From NCBI RefSeq assembly GCF_000429085.1, contig NZ_AUBE01000020.1:62001-126000 (forward strand): a stretch of DNA of 64,000 bases, in the 5' to 3' direction. The position numbers and the translations under genes were made by a program. The first letter of the stretch is position 1, and the number at the start of each line of letters is the position of its first letter. The notes beneath the pieces were generated by a model. It had not been told where the DNA came from, did no database searches, and worked only from the letters and a program-made list of their open reading frames with translations. Origin of the DNA: Streptomyces flavidovirens DSM 40150 (GTDB lineage: Bacteria > Actinomycetota > Actinomycetes > Streptomycetales > Streptomycetaceae). Of this stretch, positions 1-8,466 are shown in pieces.

Positions 1-191
1 TCGCGCGCCGCCGCCGCCCCGAGATCCTCCTCCGCCCGCACGAAGCCGCCAGGCAGCGCCCACCGGCCCTGGTAGGGCTGCTCGCCTCGGCGTACGACCA
101 GCGCGCAGAGCGCGTGACGGCGCACGGTGAGCACGACCAGATCCACGGTGACGGCGAAGGGAGGAAAGGCCGATGGGTCGTAGGGCGACAT
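1..191 (-). CDS. Nudix hydrolase, N-terminal part (gene runs off the window)
   Basis: Only the first 63 or so codons are present. The reading begins MSPYDPSAFPPFAVTVDLVV and continues into a partial Nudix signature (ALPGGFVRAEEDLG, the GG...E start of the Nudix box). The N-terminal layout, with a hydrophobic VDLVVLTV strand and then VRRGEQPYQGRWALPGG, is typical of actinobacterial Nudix proteins of the ADP-ribose or NrtR type that hydrolyse nucleoside diphosphates linked to another group. The substrate cannot be told because the rest of the gene lies before position 1. The start at 191 is the first in-frame ATG; a second ATG at 202 is out of frame. Confidence 0.8.
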   Translation of the reverse strand, partial: MSPYDPSAFPPFAVTVDLVVLTVRRHALCALVVRRGEQPYQGRWALPGGFVRAEEDLGAAAAR

Positions 192-290
192 GCCGCGATC
201 ATAGTCGTCTGCCTGACGATAAACAGTCCTCTTGCCGGGGAAGCCGCCGTCCGCGGCGGCCTCTTCGCGCCGCTCGTCGGCGTCCACGGT

Positions 291-2297
291 TCAGACCCCC
301 AACTGGAGTGCGCCGGCGGCTTCCTCGATCATGCCGAGGCCGAGCCTGTTGATCCGTACGGCGAAAGGCTCCCCCGCCACGCGCAGTCCGGAGAACTGCA
401 CGGCGCCGAGCGGTGCACTGCGTACGGGGAACAGTGCCACTGTGCCCGCAGGGGCGTCCGGGCGGACGCCCGCGAGCGCGGTGAGCAGGTGGACGCCGGC
501 GGCGGCGGCCACCGCCGCGGGCCGGCACGCGGCCGGATGCGGCACGGGAAGACTGTCCGTGGTGCGCTGCTCGCCGGAGTACATCTCCGGCAGCCGGTTG
601 CCGAACGTTCCCGCCGCGTCCAGGACCCCGCGCAGCAGCGACGCCGCCTCCCGCTCGTACCCCGCCGCCGCGAGTCCCGTGACGGCGACCGCCGTTTCGT
701 GGACGCGCACCGCGCCGCCGCGGTGGCCGAAGGGGTTGTGGCCGGTCTCCTTGGCGCCCAGGCTGCGCAGCCCCCAGCCCGAGTCCATCGCGGGGCCGCC
801 GAGCAGCCTCGCCACCTGCTCCGACTGGGCCCTGTCCAGCAGACCGGGTGCGAGTCGCCCCCCGCCGAGCAGGCCGGTGTCCAGGAGGTGCGCGACGGCG
901 CCGCCCAGATGCGGGACGAGCCGTCCCCGTGCTGTGGCTGCCGCCGGCCGGCCGCCCGCGGGGTCGTCGATCCAGAAAGACTCCCGGAACGTACGGCGCA
1001 GCTCCGCCGCCCACTCGCGCCATCCTTCGGCGCCCGGTCTGCCGCACTCGGCCAGCAGGTCGGCGCCGAGTACCGCCGCGCGGTGGGCGTGGGCCTGGGT
1101 CTCGCTGCGCCGGGGCCGGTCGGGCCCCCGCTCCGGCAGACAGCCGTCGTAGTCCGCGGCTCTGCGCAGCCAGAGCAGACAGCGCTCGGCCACGGGAAGC
1201 AGCTCCTCCAGGTCCTGCTCGGGCAGCCCCCACCGCCTCGCTTCGGCGAGTACCACCGGGAAGGCGAGCGTCGCCTCCACGCCCGTGCAGCTGGGCGGGA
1301 GATGCGGGCCCGCGTCCCTGAGCGGGCCCGGCAGCCGCCCCTGGTCCGGCCCGGGGCCGGGCAGTTGGGTGCGGGCAAGGGCACGCAGTGTCGACGCGGC
1401 GAGCCGCGTGCCGAGCGGCAGCGTCATCCGCGCCGCCCACAGCGCCTCGGCGGGTGCGAGCCCGCAGCGCCAGGGCACTCCCGCCGCCAGATACACATCC
1501 GCCGGATTGCGCGGGTCGCGCATCAACAGGGCCCGCAGGTCACCGAGGCTGGTCCGCAGCAGCTCCCGTACCCGCGGATCGTCTCCCTCCGCCGTCGCCT
1601 CGGAGAGCGGTCCGGTCCCAATCTTCACCGGCGCCCGGGCCCCACGGTCCGCACGGATCCGAAGCTCGATGACGCGCGAGGCGCCGGGCAGTAGCTCGAT
1701 CTCCCAGCGCAGCAGGCCGGCGGAGGCAATCGCGTCCTCGGGAGGCGGGTCGGCGGTGACCACGGCCCGGGCTCCGGCCGCCGACCAGCGCAGTCCGGAG
1801 GCGTGCACGCTGGCAGGCAGCTGGGGCCCCGGGCGGCCCGCCGCGACGGCGCCGAGTTCCGCCAGATCGGTGCCGAGTCCGATCTCCACCCGCAGCCGCA
1901 TGGTGTGGCGGGCCGAGCTGCGCAGGATGATCCGTTCCGTGCCCTCGGCGTGCCGCAGCCGCTCCACGGCGATCTCGGGGTCCGGTCCCGCGCTGCCCGG
2001 CGTACGCACCACACCCACGAACCGGGCCTGACCGGCCGAGACCAGCCGGCCCTGCACCGCGACCGGTTCGCGCCCCGCGATGCGCAGGTGGCAGCGAGAG
2101 AGCAGTCGGCGCCCCGACTGGTAGAAGCCCTCCAGTCCGTGGCCGGTGAGCTGCCCGTGTTCAGGGGAGAGCACGAGTCCCGGCAGGTCCGCACAGATCA
2201 GCAGGGCATGGACCGAGGGAAGCTCACCGGGAGGCCGGGCACCTCCCTTGAGCGGCCTTCCCGCGGCGGCGGCGGGGGGCGGGGCGGTGAGGGTCAT
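291..2297 (-). CDS. Glycogen-debranching-enzyme-like protein (GDE N-terminal domain plus alpha/alpha barrel)
   Basis: 668 aa. The N-terminal third (about residues 30-120, with GQLTGHGLEGFYQSGRRLLS) is the beta-sandwich domain found in bacterial proteins annotated as glycogen debranching N-terminal domain. The C-terminal half looks like the (alpha/alpha)6 glucosidase barrel of amylo-1,6-glucosidase relatives (SGWGLRSLGAKETGHNPFGH, then a VHETAVAV segment). Relatives usually carry a WPHDxA motif there; this protein reads VRVHETA, so the acidic residue is Glu and the Trp-Pro is lost. Catalytic competence is therefore uncertain. The start is the internal ATG at 2297 because AGAGGAGGC lies 8 nt upstream; an upstream in-frame start at 2330 has no such site. 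The role is probably alpha-glucan or trehalose-linked carbohydrate metabolism, by family only. Confidence 0.8.
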   Translation of the reverse strand: MTLTAPPPAAAAGRPLKGGARPPGELPSVHALLICADLPGLVLSPEHGQLTGHGLEGFYQSGRRLLSRCHLRIAGREPVAVQGRLVSAGQARFVGVVRTPGSAGPDPEIAVERLRHAEGTERIILRSSARHTMRLRVEIGLGTDLAELGAVAAGRPGPQLPASVHASGLRWSAAGARAVVTADPPPEDAIASAGLLRWEIELLPGASRVIELRIRADRGARAPVKIGTGPLSEATAEGDDPRVRELLRTSLGDLRALLMRDPRNPADVYLAAGVPWRCGLAPAEALWAARMTLPLGTRLAASTLRALARTQLPGPGPDQGRLPGPLRDAGPHLPPSCTGVEATLAFPVVLAEARRWGLPEQDLEELLPVAERCLLWLRRAADYDGCLPERGPDRPRRSETQAHAHRAAVLGADLLAECGRPGAEGWREWAAELRRTFRESFWIDDPAGGRPAAATARGRLVPHLGGAVAHLLDTGLLGGGRLAPGLLDRAQSEQVARLLGGPAMDSGWGLRSLGAKETGHNPFGHRGGAVRVHETAVAVTGLAAAGYEREAASLLRGVLDAAGTFGNRLPEMYSGEQRTTDSLPVPHPAACRPAAVAAAAGVHLLTALAGVRPDAPAGTVALFPVRSAPLGAVQFSGLRVAGEPFAVRINRLGLGMIEEAAGALQLGV

Positions 2298-2405
2298 ACG
2301 GTGCCTCCTCTGCGCTCGTGACAGCCGCACCGGCCGGATGGGCGCGGGGCGTTCGCGGTACGGCCACCCGTGTGAACGTCCGCATCGGCGCCCTGGTCAC
2401 GGCCG

Positions 2406-3707
2406 TCATCGCTCGCTCCTCCCGCGCTGCCCGTCCTGCCGGCGAGTGCGGCCTCGCGCGGCGGCTGCTCCGGGCCGCGCCTTGGCGGGCGGCGTACTTC
2501 GCTTGGCGGCTGCCTGCGGCCGTACGGACCGTGTGGCCGGCCGCGTACGTACGGGGCGGGGGTGCGGGTGGGGCCGCTTGCGCTCAGCGCGCTCCTGACG
2601 CAGGCAGCGCCGTAGCGCTTCGGGGTCGAGGCCCTCGTTGCACGCCTGGTGCAGGAGCTGCGCGAAGGTGTACTCGGGGTCGGAGCGCAGTGCGCGGCCG
2701 AGGGCGACTCTCGCCCCAGGCTCGTCGCCGGTCGACCAGGCGACCCATCCCGCGAGCGTGAGCGGGGCCGGGGCATGGGTTTCGTACGCTCCGGCGCACC
2801 GACGGGCGAGCGCCCGCCACAGCCGCAGTGCGGGCTCGGCGTCGGGGCCTTCCATCCACTCCGCGGCCCGGTCCCTGGTCTCGCGGTCCTGAAGGCCGAG
2901 GATGACGGCGGCGGCCTCGTCATGGGAGATGAGTGTGTCGTCCCCGGCGTCCGCGTCGGGCCAGCTCGCCGAGGCCGGCTTGTTCTCACCGAGGCGCTTC
3001 ATGAGCCGGCGCGCCAGCCCGAGCGTCTCGGCTCCGACCTGCTCACGCTCGGCCCCGCCGAGGATCCGGGGCACCAGCGCGAGCCCTGCGGCGTCCAGAG
3101 CCCGCACCTGCTCCTGGTCGGCCGGCTGCCGCGGCGCGAGCCTCGCCTCCATCTCCCGCAGGGATCCGCGCACTTGGATACCGGCGTAGGCGGCGGCCGC
3201 AGCCATCACCGAGGTGCCCGGCAGGGCCAGTACGTTGCCGTCGGGCGGGCAGCAGCGTGCATCGGGGCAGCAGTAGGACCAGTACCTCCCGTCGGAAATG
3301 CACAGCGCTTCGAACACGGGCACATCGAGCGCGCCGCACGCGGTGCGCAGCCGTTGCGCGAAGGGGCGCAGCCGCTCCATCACCTGCCGGGCGGACTCCC
3401 CGTCGGCCGGGTCCTGGCAGAGGAAGACGACGATGCCGTCGGGGCGGCCTGCCCGGCGCTCGCTGCCGGTCACCAGGCACTCGGCGAGCTGGTCGGAGAC
3501 GAACGGCCATTCCCTCGGCGAGCGGGGGATGCCGAGCCTGAGCCGCCCGCCGAAACGGCCGCGGCGGCCGTGCAGCGCGACCATCACCACGCTGTCGGTC
3601 GGGTGGAATCCCATGAGGTACGGGAGGGCGTCGGCGAGTTCGGCGGGGCCGCGCAGGGTGATCTGGTCGTCGGCGGAGGGGCCTGTGGGTTCGTGGTGCT
3701 TGTTCAT
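2406..3707 (-). CDS. DUF4192 domain-containing protein
   Basis: 433 aa. The opening ITLRGPAELADALPYLMGFHPTDSVVMVAL is the hallmark of the actinobacterial DUF4192 family: a conserved GFHPxxSxV block followed by alternating strands and helices. A cysteine-rich patch near residues 147-156 (YCCPDARCC) could bind metal. The last 50 residues are an Arg/Lys/Pro-rich tail with no evident fold, perhaps nucleic-acid binding or simply disordered. Biochemical function is unknown for the family. The gene is divergent from recQ across 111 bp that contain a pair of inverted DnaA-box-like sequences, so both genes could answer to the same regulator. Confidence 0.85.
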   Translation of the reverse strand: MNKHHEPTGPSADDQITLRGPAELADALPYLMGFHPTDSVVMVALHGRRGRFGGRLRLGIPRSPREWPFVSDQLAECLVTGSERRAGRPDGIVVFLCQDPADGESARQVMERLRPFAQRLRTACGALDVPVFEALCISDGRYWSYCCPDARCCPPDGNVLALPGTSVMAAAAAYAGIQVRGSLREMEARLAPRQPADQEQVRALDAAGLALVPRILGGAEREQVGAETLGLARRLMKRLGENKPASASWPDADAGDDTLISHDEAAAVILGLQDRETRDRAAEWMEGPDAEPALRLWRALARRCAGAYETHAPAPLTLAGWVAWSTGDEPGARVALGRALRSDPEYTFAQLLHQACNEGLDPEALRRCLRQERAERKRPHPHPRPVRTRPATRSVRPQAAAKRSTPPAKARPGAAAARGRTRRQDGQRGRSER

Positions 3708-3745
3708 GGCTCGACGGTCCCGCAGAGACCGCCCGCTCCGCCAAC

Positions 3746-3769
3746 CCTGTGGATAACTTTATCCACAGG
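3746..3769. promoter_or_regulatory. Inverted pair of perfect DnaA-box matches (recQ / DUF4192 divergent region)
   Basis: TGTGGATAA at 3748-3756 faces TTATCCACA at 3759-3767, separated by 2 bp. Each outer edge carries an extra matching C/G, so the whole 24-bp element is a perfect inverted repeat of 11-bp arms. TTATCCACA is the classic E. coli DnaA-box consensus; Streptomyces origins favour TTGTCCACA. The site is 50 bp upstream of the recQ start and 39 bp upstream of the DUF4192 start. DnaA control is inferred. Confidence 0.6.
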
Positions 3770-3818
3770 TCGGAGCCCGCATTCGCACAATGTCCGAACC
3801 ATCAGGTTGCATGGGGGC

Positions 3819-5981
3819 ATGACCAACGCAGAGCTCAGGTCCTCGGCCGATTCCGTACTCGCCCGCCTCGTCGGGGACACCAGCGGCACCGCCCGGCTGC
3901 GCGAGGACCAATGGCTGGCCATCGAGGCTCTCGTCGCCGACAAGCGCAGAGCGCTGGTCGTCCAGCGAACCGGCTGGGGCAAGTCCGCCGTGTACTTCGT
4001 GGCCACCGCACTGTTGCGCGAGCGCGGCGCGGGCCCCACTGTGATCGTCTCGCCGCTCCTCGCGCTCATGCGCAACCAGGTCGAAGCCGCGGCCCGGGCC
4101 GGCATCCACGCCCGGACGATCAACTCCTCCAACACCGAGGAGTGGGACACGGTCCAGGCAGAGGTCGCCGCCGGCGAGGTGGACGTGCTGCTGGTCAGCC
4201 CCGAGCGGCTCAACAATCCCGACTTCCGCGACGAGGTGCTGCCCAAGCTTTCGGCTGCCACCGGCCTGCTGGTGGTGGACGAGGCCCACTGCATCTCGGA
4301 CTGGGGGCACGACTTCCGGCCCGACTACCGACGGCTGCGCACCATGCTCGCCGACCTGCCGCCCGACGTGCCGGTTCTCGCCACCACGGCCACGGCCAAC
4401 GCGCGCGTCACCGCCGATGTCGCGGAGCAGCTGGGCACGGGAGGCGGCTCCGACGCCCTGGTGTTGCGCGGGCCGCTCAACCGGGACAGCCTCAGCCTCG
4501 GTGTCCTGCACCTCCCCGACGCGGCCCACCGGCTGGCCTGGCTTGCCGACCACCTCAAGGAGCTCCCCGGCTCCGGGATCATCTACACCCTGACCGTGGC
4601 CGCCGCCGAGGAGATCACCGCGTTCCTGCGCCAGCGCGGGCACGCCGTCGCCTCGTACACGGGCAAGACCGAGAACGCCGACCGGCAGCAGGCCGAAGAG
4701 GATCTGCTCGCCAACCGGGTCAAGGCTCTGGTCGCCACCTCCGCCCTCGGCATGGGCTTCGACAAACCCGACCTCGGTTTCGTCGTCCATCTCGGCTCCC
4801 CCTCCTCCCCCATCGCCTACTACCAGCAGGTCGGACGCGCCGGGCGCGCTGTGGACCACGCGGAGGTGCTGCTGCTGCCGGGCAAGGAGGACGAGGCGAT
4901 CTGGGAGTACTTCGCCTCGGTCGCGTTCCCACCCGAGGAGCTGGTCCGCCGCACCCTCGATGTGCTCGCCCGCGCGGGGAAGCCACTGTCGCTGCCCGCA
5001 CTGGAGCCTTTGGTGGAGCTGCGCCGCTCACGCCTGGAAATGATGCTCAAGGTCCTCGACGTGGACGGCGCGGTCAGGCGGGTGAAGGGCGGCTGGACCG
5101 CCACCGGACAGCCTTGGACGTACGACGCCGAACGGTACGCCCGGGTGGCCCGGCAGCGGGCGGCCGAGCAACAGGCCATGCGCGACTACGCCACGACGGC
5201 CGGCTGCCGGATGGAGTTCCTGCAACGCCAGCTCGACGACGAAGGCGCGGCGCCCTGTGGCCGCTGCGACAACTGCGCGCAGCCCCGGTTCACCGCCGGG
5301 CTGTCCCCGGAGGCGCTGGATACGGCGCGCGGTGAACTGAGCCGCGCGGGCGTCGAAGTGGAACCGCGGCGGATGTGGCCGACCGGGCTCGCCGCGGTCG
5401 GCATCGACCGCAAGGGCCGTATCCCCGCGGGCGAACAGGCGCTGCCCGGGCGTGCCCTGGGGCGGCTCTCGGACATCGGCTGGGGCAACCGGCTGCGCCC
5501 GATGCTGTCGCCGCGCGCCGCGGACGGACCGGTGCCGGAGGCCGTGGCGGAGGCGGTGGTGGGTGTACTGGCCGACTGGGCGAAGGGGCCGGGCGGATGG
5601 GCATCCGGGGATCCGGACGCCCCCGCACGCCCGGTGGGGGTGGTCACCATGGCCTCGCGCACCAGGCCGGAGCTGATCCACACACTGGGCGCCAGGATCG
5701 CTGAAGTGGGAAGGATGCCGTTGATCGGCTCGCTGGAGTACACGGCGGCGGCCAACGTCACTTCCCCGCATCGCAGCAACAGCGCACAGCGGCTCCGTAC
5801 GCTCGACGGCGCCCTCACTTTGCCGCCTCAGCTTGCTTCGGCACTGGCCGGCGCCGATGGCCCGGTCCTCCTGGTGGACGACTTCACGGAAACGGGCTGG
5901 ACGTTGGCGGTGGCAGCGCGCCTTCTGCGTCAAGCGGGCGCCCCGGCGGTGCTGCCGCTGGTGCTTGCCGTGCAGAGCTGA
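3819..5981 (+). CDS. recQ: RecQ-family ATP-dependent DNA helicase with C-terminal phosphoribosyltransferase-like domain
   Basis: 720 aa. The helicase core is clear: Walker A RTGWGKS with Lys55, a DEAH box at about 154-157 (VVDEAHCISDWGHDFRPDY, the RecQ aromatic loop), ATTATAN near 190, and motif VI YQQVGRAGR near 335-343. A RecQ-type zinc-binding segment follows at about 462-483 (CRMEFLQRQL then CGRCDNC). After it, where an HRDC domain would normally sit, the last 200 residues end in VLLVDDFTETGWT. That is a PRPP-loop signature (hydrophobic strand, DD, TG) typical of type I phosphoribosyltransferases. Likely role: 3'-5' unwinding in repair or replication restart. The job of the C-terminal domain is unknown. 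The start is the ATG at 3819; the nearby ATG at 3811 hits a stop after two further codons. Confidence 0.88.
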   Translation: MTNAELRSSADSVLARLVGDTSGTARLREDQWLAIEALVADKRRALVVQRTGWGKSAVYFVATALLRERGAGPTVIVSPLLALMRNQVEAAARAGIHARTINSSNTEEWDTVQAEVAAGEVDVLLVSPERLNNPDFRDEVLPKLSAATGLLVVDEAHCISDWGHDFRPDYRRLRTMLADLPPDVPVLATTATANARVTADVAEQLGTGGGSDALVLRGPLNRDSLSLGVLHLPDAAHRLAWLADHLKELPGSGIIYTLTVAAAEEITAFLRQRGHAVASYTGKTENADRQQAEEDLLANRVKALVATSALGMGFDKPDLGFVVHLGSPSSPIAYYQQVGRAGRAVDHAEVLLLPGKEDEAIWEYFASVAFPPEELVRRTLDVLARAGKPLSLPALEPLVELRRSRLEMMLKVLDVDGAVRRVKGGWTATGQPWTYDAERYARVARQRAAEQQAMRDYATTAGCRMEFLQRQLDDEGAAPCGRCDNCAQPRFTAGLSPEALDTARGELSRAGVEVEPRRMWPTGLAAVGIDRKGRIPAGEQALPGRALGRLSDIGWGNRLRPMLSPRAADGPVPEAVAEAVVGVLADWAKGPGGWASGDPDAPARPVGVVTMASRTRPELIHTLGARIAEVGRMPLIGSLEYTAAANVTSPHRSNSAQRLRTLDGALTLPPQLASALAGADGPVLLVDDFTETGWTLAVAARLLRQAGAPAVLPLVLAVQS

Positions 5982-6239
5982 GTCACCTGGTCACAGGGGA
6001 TGCGCCGGCGCTGCTCCGGCCGGGCGGGAGGCATCGCACGCGGCCGGACTGGGCAGGGATATCCGCGTCATACCCGCAGATTTCAGTCGACCGCGCCAAT
6101 TGCTCGTTGCCGCACACCCCGCGGGACAGCGAGAATTGGAGCGCTCCCCGCGCGGACCGCCTTAGTACCGGAAGGGCTGTACCGCGGTGCGCCCAACCGA
6201 CCCTGCCCGCAGCGCGGGCGCGTATGCGAAGGGAGGACC

Positions 6240-6866
6240 GTGACCTTCGGATTCGCTTCGTCCACCGGCTCGTTGAACTCGGCATCGGCCGATTCCGCCA
6301 GCCGTCTGGGCCGGACGCTCGAACCGTCCGAGTGGGCAGCCGCCGGTATACCGCTGCTGCGCAATCCGCGTGAAGTGGTCAGCGGACTGCACGCGCGGCA
6401 TCACCCGCAGCCTGCCACGGCTGTCGTCGCCGTCCTCGACACCGAGGAACGGCTCACCGCCAGCGCCTCGTTCGCCCGGCGTTCCGTCCCGGCGGACGGC
6501 TGGGAGTTCCGTAACGCCCTGCTCGCGCACCTGCGTCGCGTCATCCCGCACGACCTGCGCCGGCGTACGCCCGTACGGACCGCCGTGCTGCTCTACTGCC
6601 GCGACGGCGACGAGCGCTGGACCGAGGAGGACGGGGCCTGGATGTGGGGCCTGCGGGACGCCTGCACTCTGCACGGACTGCGCTGCGGCGCGTACATCAC
6701 GTTGACGCACGGCGGCTGGCAGGTGCTGGGTGAAGGCCGTGGCGGCCGTCGCCCGAGCACCGGATCACGCCCGTCCGGCCTGGCCGAAGCCGCGGCCGAG
6801 GCGGAGCCGCCGCCACGCACAGGCGGCGGGGCGGCGGACGCCCTGCGGCGGGCGGCGGCCCGCTGA
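6240..6866 (+). CDS. Conserved hypothetical protein
   Basis: 208 aa starting from GTG at 6240, chosen because GGGAGG lies 4 nt upstream. I do not recognise the family with confidence. Visible features are a central alpha/beta region (VVAVLDTEERLTASASF, then TAVLLYCRDGDERWTEEDGAWMWGLRDACTLHGL split over strands and helices) and a Gly/Ala/Pro-rich, probably disordered tail from about residue 165. The strand-helix order and the TEED...ACTLHGLRCGAYIT stretch faintly recall a JAB/RadC-like fold, but the HxH...D metal motif is absent, so I do not assign it. It is flanked by recQ and the rnhB pair, without overlap with either. Confidence 0.65.
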   Translation: MTFGFASSTGSLNSASADSASRLGRTLEPSEWAAAGIPLLRNPREVVSGLHARHHPQPATAVVAVLDTEERLTASASFARRSVPADGWEFRNALLAHLRRVIPHDLRRRTPVRTAVLLYCRDGDERWTEEDGAWMWGLRDACTLHGLRCGAYITLTHGGWQVLGEGRGGRRPSTGSRPSGLAEAAAEAEPPPRTGGGAADALRRAAAR

Positions 6867-6986
6867 AGCGGTCCGCCGGCCTGCTCGTCCCTCACGCACC
6901 TCACGACGCACCTCACGCACGAGCACGGAGCGCGAGGTGCGCACGGAGCGTACGGCGCTCACGAAGGCGTACGAACGTGTGAGGCC

Positions 6987-7658
6987 TCAGACGCCCGTGC
7001 CGAGCACGGAGTTGGCCCGCTGCGGGTCTCCGCACACGATCAGCAGCGCGCCCGCACGTGCCTTGGCGAGCCGCAGCGCCGGGTTCACCGCGTCGCCGCG
7101 CTCGTCACCCTCGCCGGCTTCGCCATTGACGGCGACGACGACCACGGGTCGGGCGGCAGCCCGCTCCGCGACGGCGGCGTCCGCGTAGAAGACGTCGTCA
7201 CGGGCGTCGTGCTGGGCCCAGTAGGCGGCTTCACCGAAGGACAGTTCGTGGGCGGCCCATGGGTGCAGCGCACCGGTAGTGAGCACCAGGATGTCGCCCG
7301 GCGCGCGGCCCGCGTCGAGCAGGACGTCGACCGCCTCGTCGGCGGCGTCGAGCGCGCCGCCCGCCGGAGCGGGGATGAGCTGGATCTGCGGCGCGGAACG
7401 ATTCTCCTGCCGCGTGGACGGGGACCGGCCACCGGGCGTGTGCGACCGCTGCGCCGCGGGCGACGCCGGCCTGACCGGGCCGGGGCCGGGTACGGGACGT
7501 CCGGGACGCGGCGTGGCCGCGGTGCGCGGACCGGGTACGGGACGAGGGGTCGACGCGGGACGGCCGGTGGCCGATGTGACGCGGGGACCCTGGGCGCTCT
7601 CGTGAATCTGAGGCTCCTCGGGGGAGAGAGGCATGAGTGGATGTCTATCAAATGTCAC
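6987..7658 (-). CDS. Hypothetical protein, Pro-rich N terminus and helicase-C-terminal-like remainder
   Basis: 223 aa from GTG at 7658; an ATG at 7634 is an alternative, and neither has a strong ribosome site. Residues 20-90 are low-complexity Pro/Arg/Thr/Ser (repeated PRPVPGPR-like units). The rest reads like the last part of a superfamily 1 helicase: GDILVLTTG, ARPVVVVAVNGEAG, then NPALRLAKARAGALLIVCGDPQ. The last string resembles the VALTRA(K/R)..L.VVGD end of UvrD/DnaB-like C-terminal domains. No Walker A motif is present, so it cannot be a helicase by itself. It begins 37 bp after the rnhB stop, on the same strand, and is probably cotranscribed with it. Function unknown. Confidence 0.6.
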   Translation of the reverse strand: MTFDRHPLMPLSPEEPQIHESAQGPRVTSATGRPASTPRPVPGPRTAATPRPGRPVPGPGPVRPASPAAQRSHTPGGRSPSTRQENRSAPQIQLIPAPAGGALDAADEAVDVLLDAGRAPGDILVLTTGALHPWAAHELSFGEAAYWAQHDARDDVFYADAAVAERAAARPVVVVAVNGEAGEGDERGDAVNPALRLAKARAGALLIVCGDPQRANSVLGTGV

Positions 7659-7694
7659 CGCTGAACGCAGCAGCGGGTGGGTACATGCGTGCGA

Positions 7695-8405
7695 TCAGAA
7701 ATCGAAGCCGAGTTGGCCCCCGTTTTCCAGAGCTGCGGCCTCCGCCGAGATCCGGGTCTTCTTGAGATGCTGCCACTGGGGCAGCGCGTCGAGATAGACC
7801 CACGAAAGCCGGTGGTACGGGGAGGGCCCCCGCTCCGCCAGCGCCGCCTTGTGCACAGGTGAGGGATAGCCCGCGTTGGCCGAGAAAGCGTAGGCGGCCA
7901 ACTCCTCGGACTCCTTCTCCAGTTCGGCCATCATCGCGTCCCGCCGCACCTTGGCGATCACCGAGGCCGCCGCGACCGCGATGCAGGACTGATCGCCCTT
8001 GATCACCGTACGGACCTTCCAGGGCAGTCCGAGATAGTCGTGCTTCCCATCGAGGATCACCGCGTCCGGCCGCACCGGCAGCGCCTCCAGGGCGCGTACG
8101 GCGGCGAGCCGCAGGGCGGCGGTCATCCCGAGCTCGTCGATCTCCTCGGGCGAGGAGTGTCCGAGGGCGTGCGAGGTGACCCATCCCTCAAGGACCGCGG
8201 CCAGCTCGGTACGGCGCTTGGGGCTGATGAGTTTGGAGTCGGTGAGTCCGTCGGGCGGGCGGCGCAGACCGGTGACAGCCGCGCACACGGTGACGGGTCC
8301 GGCCCACGCTCCGCGCCCGACTTCGTCGACACCAGCGATGATCTTGGCACCGGTGGTGGCGCGCAGTGAGCGCTCGACGGTGTGGGTGGGTGGTTCGTAC
8401 GGCAT
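7695..8405 (-). CDS. rnhB: Ribonuclease HII
   Basis: 236 aa. RNase HII cuts RNA in RNA-DNA hybrids and excises single misincorporated ribonucleotides. The signature GVDEVGRGAWAGPV gives the catalytic Asp27 and Glu28. The family DSK motif (TDSKLISP) follows near residue 56, LDGKHDYL near 117, and the KGDQSCIAVAAASVIAKVRRD block supplies the remaining acidic residues. Length is normal for the family. The ATG at 8405 opens the protein directly before the conserved core. The frameshifted TetR remnant lies upstream, and the Pro-rich hypothetical lies 37 bp downstream. Confidence 0.95.
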   Translation of the reverse strand: MPYEPPTHTVERSLRATTGAKIIAGVDEVGRGAWAGPVTVCAAVTGLRRPPDGLTDSKLISPKRRTELAAVLEGWVTSHALGHSSPEEIDELGMTAALRLAAVRALEALPVRPDAVILDGKHDYLGLPWKVRTVIKGDQSCIAVAAASVIAKVRRDAMMAELEKESEELAAYAFSANAGYPSPVHKAALAERGPSPYHRLSWVYLDALPQWQHLKKTRISAEAAALENGGQLGFDF

Positions 8406-8466
8406 GGCGCCTGCCAGGTTACGCCGCCGGGGGCGGCCGGCGACACCCCGGTCCCGCCCCCTGCGT

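Noticed and set aside
2649..3818. Long in-frame extension upstream of recQ
   Set aside because: It lies antiparallel over the DUF4192 gene, has no ribosome site at its start, and gives low-complexity sequence; RecQ homology starts at about 3819.
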